Assembly (NCBI GenBank): GCA_020343675.1 | Contig: CP070806.1 | Span: 3,704,226-3,744,206, forward strand | Length of the DNA stretch: 39,981 nucleotides | Source: Phycisphaerales bacterium | GTDB taxonomy: Bacteria > Planctomycetota > Phycisphaerae > Sedimentisphaerales > Anaerobacaceae | Reading direction: 5' to 3' | Shown: in pieces, positions 34,174 to 39,981 of the stretch | How positions within the stretch are numbered: the stretch's first letter is position 1 | Layout: the number at the start of each line of letters is the position of its first letter | Notes under the pieces: generated by a model | The model's input: only the letters and a program-made list of their open reading frames with translations | What the model was told of the DNA's origin: nothing | Database searches by the model: none | Translations under genes and position numbers: made by a program

Positions 34174-36156
34174 TCAGCTCGCAAAGGGAACCTGGCGGCC
34201 GTGCTTTCTATCGTGCCTTGCCATGCGCTGTGCTTTGTTGATGACGTCTCGAATACATACTTTGTCCTGGTGGCTAAGTTCGCGCCGCCCCGTATAGCTG
34301 AGGTAGAAACGCAGCCTGTCCGTTCTGGAAAAATGCCGGCCCGGCGCCGAATAGTAAATCTGCGCCAGGTCCTTGATTTGAAATCGCCGGCTCAAAAAAC
34401 GCGGCTCGAACGCACGGGCCAGATCGATCAGAAAGAACCGGCCCCGGTCGCTGAAGAAAATGTGTGAGAAGTACAAATCCCGATGCCGGTATCCGGTCTC
34501 GTGAAACCTCTTGATGAAGCTCGCCAGCTCCGCGATGAAGCTTCTTCTTAACCTCAGATTCTCACTCGTGGCCGGCTCGCTGAAGCAATCGGGCAGTCTG
34601 CGTTCGAGGGCCTCGGCGTTGGGAATCTCTTCGGTGATGATGAAGCTTCTTTTCTCAAACAGCGTGCCCCATTGCTCGCCATAGCAGATCGGTTTCGGCG
34701 TTCCTATCCCCGCCGCCGACAGCTCGCACGTCGAGGCGTATTCGAGCAGGCCGCAGCTTTTCCGGCTCCGGGCCGCCAGCCAGTTGCGAAGCTGGTCCCG
34801 GACAGGCGGACAGTCGTAACGCTTGAGAAATACGGTTCTTGGCTGTGATGACTCCGGCAAATCGATTTCAAATTGCAGACGGCTGCGAAAGCAAGCAAGA
34901 TTCTTCTTGTTCAGATTCTCAGCGGCATTGAAGGAGAAAACCGCATCGATGGACGTCAAACCCAGTTCAGCCAGCGCCCCTTTATAGCCGGGATCGACGC
35001 GGAACGATTCTGCGCTGCCGACGAACTCCGGACCCGTCACGATTCTCGACCGTCTGCGGTCATCTTCGAGCAACTGCTTTGCTGCGTCGAGAACCATCTC
35101 GACCGTGATGGACTCCATGCACAAATGCCGATTCCGGCCGCACACCGGGTCGTGGCACGGAGCGCACGGGACGTTGCCGATGATTTGAACCTCGTTCTCG
35201 TACTTCGTATCGGTCCACGCCGGGTCGTTCGGCCCGAAGAGACTGACCACTTTGCGCCCCAGGGCGACCCCGATATGTCGCGGGCCCGTATCGTTGCTGA
35301 TAGCCAAATCGGCGCGGGCAAAAAGCGCCTTCAACTCGCTAAGCGTCACGGGCCTTTCTCCGAGGTTGGCGAGTCTGTGCCGGCTCAAATCGCAGATGTC
35401 CCCGGCAATGCGTCGCTCCGCCGGTTCCGGCGCGACGGATATGACAACCGTCGCCTTGTAGTCGGCAATAAGACGGTCGGCCATCTGCGAGAACCTCGCG
35501 TTGGGCCAGCATTTGCTCGGGCCGAATGCTCCGCCCGGGACCAGAACGACCACCGGTCCGGCGGCCTTGGTCAGCTCAGGGACCTTCGCCTTCAGCGATT
35601 CACTGGCCGCCGGATCGACCGACAATTCGAGATGTTTATCGGATGTGTCGGCCCCGAGCCACGAGGCGATGGCGAGATAGTAATCCACCATAGACTCGGG
35701 CTTGAATGTGCCGTCAGGCAATCTTGGCGGACGCAGTTTCTCACTGAGCAGGACACTCCGGCCCTCCCGGGCATAGCCGATGCGCGAAGGGATCCCCGCC
35801 CAAAACACGGCCATCGCCGACGCGAATGAGTTCTTAAAAAGAATCGCGTGAGTGAATTGACGTTTCCTGATCTTCGCCGCGATAGCAAACGGGTTCTCCT
35901 TCCCATCCTCCAGCCATTCGTCGTTGAACGCGGACGGGGACAGTATTTCACGAACCACAGGATTGGCAAGAAAGGAAATTGTGCTCGACGCAAAATGCCG
36001 GCGGATGGCCCGCAGCGCGGGCGTGCAGAGTATCGCATCGCCCATAGGGGAGGGCAGCCAGAGAAGGACATTCGCGTCCGGCCGCTCGGCTTCCAAATCC
36101 CTCTGGTCGCGTTGAAGGGCACTTTCGTGTTTCGTGTCTCGCTTCACGCTCTGCAC
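34174..36156 (-). CDS. Fusion of ADP-heptose:LPS heptosyltransferase (GT9) and LPS core kinase
   Basis: A 660-residue two-domain protein. Residues 28-350 are a GT9 heptosyltransferase like WaaF: LLWLPSPMGDAILCTPALRAI, VVLVPGGAFGPSKCWP, AISNDTGPRHIGVALG and SLFGPNDPAWTD. Residues about 375-650 form a protein-kinase-like fold of the WaaP/InaA type: a beta-3 Lys in VFLKRYDCPP, Glu in STCELSAAGI, hinge FIITEEIPNAEAL, catalytic HRDLYFSHIFF and metal-binding FLIDLAR. The parts therefore add a heptose and may phosphorylate the core. The start is GTG 36156 with a weak Shine-Dalgarno. I saw no stop or frameshift at the junction. Confidence 0.93.
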   Translation of the reverse strand: MQSVKRDTKHESALQRDQRDLEAERPDANVLLWLPSPMGDAILCTPALRAIRRHFASSTISFLANPVVREILSPSAFNDEWLEDGKENPFAIAAKIRKRQFTHAILFKNSFASAMAVFWAGIPSRIGYAREGRSVLLSEKLRPPRLPDGTFKPESMVDYYLAIASWLGADTSDKHLELSVDPAASESLKAKVPELTKAAGPVVVLVPGGAFGPSKCWPNARFSQMADRLIADYKATVVISVAPEPAERRIAGDICDLSRHRLANLGERPVTLSELKALFARADLAISNDTGPRHIGVALGRKVVSLFGPNDPAWTDTKYENEVQIIGNVPCAPCHDPVCGRNRHLCMESITVEMVLDAAKQLLEDDRRRSRIVTGPEFVGSAESFRVDPGYKGALAELGLTSIDAVFSFNAAENLNKKNLACFRSRLQFEIDLPESSQPRTVFLKRYDCPPVRDQLRNWLAARSRKSCGLLEYASTCELSAAGIGTPKPICYGEQWGTLFEKRSFIITEEIPNAEALERRLPDCFSEPATSENLRLRRSFIAELASFIKRFHETGYRHRDLYFSHIFFSDRGRFFLIDLARAFEPRFLSRRFQIKDLAQIYYSAPGRHFSRTDRLRFYLSYTGRRELSHQDKVCIRDVINKAQRMARHDRKHGRQVPFAS

Positions 36157-36161
36157 CGAGC

Positions 36162-37235
36162 CTATTTCCTGCCCTGCATGATGTAGAAGGTTAGCGCCAT
36201 GAGCTGGAAAACAATGGCAAAGCCAAGCGCAATGAACACCGAACTATCCTGCCTCTCGGGGCTCATCAGGAACCATACCGTCACAAGCAGGCAAAACAGA
36301 ACAATAATCTGCACCACTCCGGCAATCAGCCGCATCACAGAGAATTCGCCGAACATTTCATCCCGCTGCATGGTCTTGAGTTGCGTCAGAATGCTGGTTA
36401 ACAGCGCGTCGGTCCCGCCCGCGGGGACGTCCGGCTCTGGCCGCTGGGCTTCGGATTCCGGACGGTCTGTGTCGGACGGCTCTCCAGCCTGCACCTTCGA
36501 TTCGGGCGGTCGTATGATCGGTTCGGCACGCTCGGCCGTTTGCTCATGAGACTCCGTGTGTATCGCCGGCTCCGGAATTTGGCCGGCGGTCTCGTCAGCT
36601 CGCAAACCCGTTGCGCCCTTGGCGGCCAGCACCGGCTGGGTCTGGGCTTTGGCGGCGACGGCAGAACGCAGATGCTTCTTTATGATGTTGACCGCTTCTT
36701 TGATGTTGACGGCCCGGTGGTCGGGAGCAACGCCAATCCGCGACAAGGCCTCGCCGCTCGGCTGATGGGAGGGCTTATCGATCAATATCGTCATGCACCC
36801 CGCCCGGCGGCCGGCCTCTACGTCCCGGCTGCTGTTGCCCAAACACCAGGACTGACTGAGGTCGAGGTCCATTTCTTCGGCGGCCTTCTGCAACATGCCG
36901 GGATTGGGTTTGCGGCTGTCGCTCTCCTTTCGGTACTGCGGGACGACGCCGTCCGGATGGTAGGGACAGTAGTAGATCGCGTCGAGAAAGGCGTTCTTGC
37001 GGGCCAGCAGCTCCTTGAGACGCTCGTGGATATCATCGAGGACTTTCTCGGTGACAATCCCGCGCGCCACGGCCGATTGATTCGTCACGACAACCAGCTT
37101 GAAGCCCAGGGTCTTCAGCGCAATCAGAGCCTCGGGGACACCATCCAGCAGCTTGACCTGCTCGGGAGTGTTGATATAGCCCGGGTCCTCAATCAACGTG
37201 TCGTCACGATCCAGAAATATCGCTTTGTCAGACAT
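36162..37235 (-). CDS. gmhB: GmhB-like heptose bisphosphate phosphatase with C-terminal membrane anchor
   Basis: HAD phosphatase for D-glycero-D-manno-heptose 1,7-bisphosphate. Residues 1-185 match GmhB: DRDDTL (Asp9, Asp11), TNQSAVARGI, SRKPNPGML and GNSSRDVEAGRRAGC. The E. coli zinc site (C92, H94, C107, C109) is largely absent: CPYH keeps Cys90 but Tyr92 replaces the His, and Ser105/Ser107 replace both Cys. A Pro/Glu-rich linker (about 195-280) leads to two hydrophobic segments (about 305-322 and 331-351) at the C-terminus. This extension is not part of normal GmhB (about 190 residues). It sits between gmhA and the fusion gene. The phosphatase call is strong; loss of zinc is read from alignment by eye. 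Confidence 0.88.
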   Translation of the reverse strand: MSDKAIFLDRDDTLIEDPGYINTPEQVKLLDGVPEALIALKTLGFKLVVVTNQSAVARGIVTEKVLDDIHERLKELLARKNAFLDAIYYCPYHPDGVVPQYRKESDSRKPNPGMLQKAAEEMDLDLSQSWCLGNSSRDVEAGRRAGCMTILIDKPSHQPSGEALSRIGVAPDHRAVNIKEAVNIIKKHLRSAVAAKAQTQPVLAAKGATGLRADETAGQIPEPAIHTESHEQTAERAEPIIRPPESKVQAGEPSDTDRPESEAQRPEPDVPAGGTDALLTSILTQLKTMQRDEMFGEFSVMRLIAGVVQIIVLFCLLVTVWFLMSPERQDSSVFIALGFAIVFQLMALTFYIMQGRK

Positions 37236-37258
37236 AGTTTTCGAAATCCGTTTCCTGT

Positions 37259-37843
37259 TTAAGTGTTCGAAAAACGACGGTCTATCAGGTCACAAATAAT
37301 ATGATAAGCGAGCTGGTGAATCTCCTGGCTCCTCGCGGTCGATTCGTTCTCGGCACAAAGACAAATGTCGGCGATTTCCTCCAGCTTGCTGTTTGAGGTA
37401 CCTGTGAACGCGATGACGTACGCGTCTCTTTTCCTGGCCGCCTCGGCAGCGGCAATCACGTTTGCCGAGCTGCCGCTGGTCGAGAACGCCCACAGAATAT
37501 CCCCTTTGCGGACCAGCGCCTCGACCTGCCGGGCGAAGATCTTCTCGTAGGAATAATCGTTGGCGATGCACGTCACAACGGAAGTATCGGTCGAGAGGGC
37601 CACGGCGGCAAGGGCCTTGCGCTGCCGGCAGAAGCGGCCCACCAGCTCCCCGGCGATGTGCTGGGCGTCCGCAGCGGAGCCTCCGTTGCCGCACAGATAA
37701 ACCGTGCCATTCCGCTCCAGCGCGTCCGCGACTGCCTGGGCTATTGAGACGATTGTTTCGATGCCTCGCCGCTCGAATTCCACCACCATCTTCTTGTGCG
37801 TCTCTATAGTCTCGGCAATGCGTTTTCTCGTGTCCTCGTTCAT
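37259..37843 (-). CDS. gmhA: Phosphoheptose isomerase (sedoheptulose-7-phosphate isomerase)
   Basis: Converts sedoheptulose 7-phosphate to D-glycero-D-manno-heptose 7-phosphate, the first step to ADP-heptose. The 194-residue SIS-domain protein has VYLCGNGGSAADAQHIAGELVGRF, ALSTDTSVVTCIANDYSYEKIFARQV, and the phosphate-binding FSTSGSSANVIAA, with the C-terminal QEIHQLAYHIICDLID, which includes catalytic His. Length is standard. Its ATG overlaps the stop of hldE by one base (TGATG), indicating coupling. Confidence 0.97.
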   Translation of the reverse strand: MNEDTRKRIAETIETHKKMVVEFERRGIETIVSIAQAVADALERNGTVYLCGNGGSAADAQHIAGELVGRFCRQRKALAAVALSTDTSVVTCIANDYSYEKIFARQVEALVRKGDILWAFSTSGSSANVIAAAEAARKRDAYVIAFTGTSNSKLEEIADICLCAENESTARSQEIHQLAYHIICDLIDRRFSNT

Positions 37844-39327
37844 CAGGATTCTGCTTCCAGGGACTTCATTGTCTCGATTGTTGCGGTCGAGCTTTTGCCC
37901 TTGACCAGTGGCGCCAAGGCGACCCTGCCCCCATAGGACTCGACAAACTCGCGCCCCACAACGCCTTTCTCAGTCCAATCCTCGCCCTTGACCAGGACAT
38001 CGGGCCTGACCTGCTCGATCAGGCTCTGCGGGGTCCGCTCGTCGAAGATCGTGACATAATCGACAGCCTCCAGTGCGGCAAGAACAATGGCCCGGTCGTG
38101 CTGATTGTTAACCGGTCTCTCGGGGCCTTTGATCGTCCGGACCGAGTCGTCGCTGTTAAGGCCCACCACGACCACGTCACCGGCTCGCCTGCAAAATTGC
38201 AGATACTCGACGTGGCCCCGGTGCAGGATGTCGAAACAGCCGTTCGTAAAGACGATGGTCTTGTTCTGCTTTCGGGCTCTGGCAAGCTCGCCAAGCAGCG
38301 AGTCTATAGAGCACACCTTATCCGCTTTGCCTCGATGTTGCTCGACGATTTCTTCGACCATCTCCTCGACCGAAACCGTGGCCGTGCCGAATTTCCCCAC
38401 CTCAATTCCGCCAGCGATGTTGGACAACTGCACGGCGGTCTCATAATCGCAGCCGGCCGCCAGCGTCGCGGCCAACGTGGCCAGAACCATGTCCCCGGCG
38501 CCGGTCACGTCATACACATTTCGCGGCCGGGTCGGAATCATCCGGCTAATCTCACCTGTCCTGAGATAGGCGCCCTGCTTATCGAGTGTGATGACCACCG
38601 CTTCGAGCCGGAGCTTGCGCAGCAGGACCTCGGCGGCCTTTGCGGCCGTCTCAGAGTCTGTCACCTCGAAGCCGACCGCCCCGGACGACTCCTTGCGGTT
38701 GGGCGTAATCACCGTCGCGCCGGCGTACGCCGAATAGTCGCTCGTGGACGAAGGATCGATCAGGACTTTTGTGTCCGCCTGTCCGGCGAGTTGGACCATC
38801 TGCCGGCACAGCGACGAACTGAGCAGGCCCTTATTATGGTCCTGGAGGCAAACGATATCCGCCGTCGCAAGCCGGTCTCTGTACGCCTGCAGAATCCCAT
38901 CGTTGAGCTCCTCGGCCAGCGGTTCGGTACATTCCCGGTCCATTCTGATCAATTGCTGGCGGTGCAGATGCTGGGCCAAGCCGATCAACCTCTGTTTGCT
39001 GATGGTAGGGCGGTTGGGGGCTTTGAACAGGCCGGCGACGTCTGCGCCGGCTTCGGAGAGCTTGCTCTTGAGGATATCGCTGTCGGGATCGTCTCCGATG
39101 ATTCCGAGGCAGTATGCCTTTGCTCCGAACGCGGCCAGGTTGGCCGCGACCGAGCCGGCGCCGCCGCAGCGGTATTCGGTCTGGGCGATGTTCAGCACCG
39201 GTACCGGCGCCTCGGGGCTGATTCTCACCGCATCACCATAGACGTAAACGTCGAGCATGAAGTCCCCGACGACCAGGATGCTCGCCGAGCCGAGATTCGT
39301 CACAGCTTGTAGCAGGTTTTCATACAT
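37843..39327 (-). CDS. hldE: Bifunctional heptose-7-phosphate kinase / heptose-1-phosphate adenylyltransferase
   Basis: Catalyses two steps of ADP-heptose synthesis. Residues 1-330 are a PfkB-family kinase (GDFMLDVYVYGDAVRISPEAP, and DVTGAGDMVLATLAA with the catalytic Asp). Residues 350-494 are a nucleotidyltransferase (FTNGCFDILHRGHVEYL, with the HxGH motif, then the KGPERPVNNQHDRA segment). Length of 494 is typical. ATG 39327 (MYENLL) is preferred over an in-frame TTG at 39366, although neither has a clear Shine-Dalgarno. It follows lpxK by 42 bases. No HldD epimerase gene is in the window. Confidence 0.96.
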   Translation of the reverse strand: MYENLLQAVTNLGSASILVVGDFMLDVYVYGDAVRISPEAPVPVLNIAQTEYRCGGAGSVAANLAAFGAKAYCLGIIGDDPDSDILKSKLSEAGADVAGLFKAPNRPTISKQRLIGLAQHLHRQQLIRMDRECTEPLAEELNDGILQAYRDRLATADIVCLQDHNKGLLSSSLCRQMVQLAGQADTKVLIDPSSTSDYSAYAGATVITPNRKESSGAVGFEVTDSETAAKAAEVLLRKLRLEAVVITLDKQGAYLRTGEISRMIPTRPRNVYDVTGAGDMVLATLAATLAAGCDYETAVQLSNIAGGIEVGKFGTATVSVEEMVEEIVEQHRGKADKVCSIDSLLGELARARKQNKTIVFTNGCFDILHRGHVEYLQFCRRAGDVVVVGLNSDDSVRTIKGPERPVNNQHDRAIVLAALEAVDYVTIFDERTPQSLIEQVRPDVLVKGEDWTEKGVVGREFVESYGGRVALAPLVKGKSSTATIETMKSLEAES

Positions 39328-39369
39328 AACGGCACGCGTGCGAAAGACCGGCAGAGTATAAGGCAATCG

Positions 39370-39981
39370 TCAACTGCCTCGCGAGATTCTACCGGCCAGC
39401 GTCGCTTCAATCAAGGACGTTAATCGATCCTGCCCGGCTACGAATTTAATTTCGATAGCGAGGTATGCAAGTAGGATGTCCTGGGTACGTTGCGTCAATC
39501 TCGATATTTTCGTCCAGTCCTTCTGGGTGGTCAGGATGATATCGGCCCCGGAATTCTCGGCTTGCCCGCAAATATCAGCCAAACAACGCTCTGTGTAATG
39601 AAAGTGGTCGTCATAGACTTTCGAGCCGGCCAGCTCGCCCCCCAGAGCTTTGATCGTTTCCAGAAAGGCCTCGGGATTGCCGATACCGCAGAAAGCAAAG
39701 GCCCTCTTGCCATTTAACTGCCCGACGCTGATTTCTTTATTGTCCGCGCCCCTGGCACAAACGGGGCTGTGAATGGACCTCGCAATGGCTAATTCCGGAT
39801 TTGCAGCGTGTAGCTTCCCCTCCAGCTTTGTCAATTCGGCCTCGGGGACCTGGTTGCATCGGGTGATCACAACGGCGTGCGCGCGCTTCAGCGACGAGAC
39901 AGGTTCTCGAAGCAGCCCGGCGGGCAACAGTCGGCCGTAGCCGAACGGTTCGGTAGCATCGACCGTCACGATGTCGAGGTC
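39370..39981 (-). CDS. lpxK: Tetraacyldisaccharide 4'-kinase, 5' end cut by window edge
   Basis: Phosphorylates the lipid A disaccharide at the 4' position at the inner membrane. About 203 C-terminal codons are visible. The first readable residues (DLDIVTVDATEPFGYGRLLPAG, then LLREPVSSLKRA) match the family segment after the catalytic DDGFQH region. FAFCGIGNPEAFLETIKALG and the closing TTQKDWTK are characteristic. The Walker A motif lies outside the window. It heads the visible minus-strand lipid A/heptose operon. Confidence 0.93.
   Translation of the reverse strand, partial: DLDIVTVDATEPFGYGRLLPAGLLREPVSSLKRAHAVVITRCNQVPEAELTKLEGKLHAANPELAIARSIHSPVCARGADNKEISVGQLNGKRAFAFCGIGNPEAFLETIKALGGELAGSKVYDDHFHYTERCLADICGQAENSGADIILTTQKDWTKISRLTQRTQDILLAYLAIEIKFVAGQDRLTSLIEATLAGRISRGS

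Noticed and set aside
38098..39312. 404-codon open frame on the plus strand opposite hldE
   Set aside because: Antisense to hldE, which is intact with both domains; the product has no recognisable domain.
39355..39380. Possible promoter of hldE (ttgacg and tatact)
   Set aside because: The hexamers are only seven bases apart, far too close for a sigma-70 promoter; the gene is probably transcribed from upstream of lpxK.

Overview
The window reads as a chromosomal segment of a Gram-negative, moderately GC-rich bacterium. I would place it in the Planctomycetota, near Phycisphaerae/Sedimentisphaerales. That is an inference from gene content: tandem pilin-like proteins with an H-x10-DG motif, a Tat-exported ThuA protein next to a Tat-exported sulfatase, a very large soluble multi-PAS kinase, a FlgB-like protein with a WhiG/FliA-type sigma factor, and a complete lipid A/heptose core gene set. 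I saw no rRNA, tRNA, insertion sequence, prophage or CRISPR array. Most genes are ordinary housekeeping or envelope genes with clean starts.

Layout. 1-2000 (minus): a sigma factor cut by the left edge, a FlgB-like rod protein and a small MerR regulator with an AT-rich dyad region upstream. 2759-3835 (plus): a GAF-GGDEF diguanylate cyclase. 4353-6777 (minus): two tandem pilin-like proteins and a membrane-anchored NTF2-like protein. 7007-11357 (minus): kbl and tdh, the two-step threonine-to-glycine pathway, with an exported amidohydrolase fused to a hexulose-phosphate-isomerase-like SIS domain between them. 11443-12989: surE and nnrE, divergent from back-to-back consensus promoters. 12986-15288 (minus): a membrane-anchored coiled-coil protein with a BRCT-like C-terminal segment, and a HAD hydrolase. 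15497-22231 (plus): a UbiA/DPPR-type prenyltransferase, an RluB-type pseudouridine synthase, rpmB, gatC, a lipoprotein esterase, gatA, gatB and a cupin. 22322-29148 (plus): a 2058-residue kinase with about 11 PAS and 2 GAF domains, overlapping its NarL-type response regulator. 29856-32229 (plus): ThuA-like and sulfatase pair. 32282-39981 (minus): lpxK, hldE, gmhA, gmhB, a GT9/lipopolysaccharide-kinase fusion, a GT4 and plsY.

How they work together. The right-hand operon makes ADP-heptose (GmhA, HldE kinase, GmhB, HldE adenylyltransferase). It then probably adds it to lipid A (LpxK product) with the GT9 domain, phosphorylates the core with the fused kinase domain and extends it with the GT4. 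gatCAB supplies the tRNA amidotransferase. The most unusual items are the secreted amidohydrolase-SIS fusion, the GT9-kinase fusion, a GmhB that lacks most of its zinc site and carries a C-terminal membrane anchor, the BRCT-like domain predicted to lie outside the cytoplasm, the giant PAS kinase with an in-frame 384-bp repeat unit, and the abutting surE/nnrE promoters. I found no clear, wholly undescribed multi-gene system.
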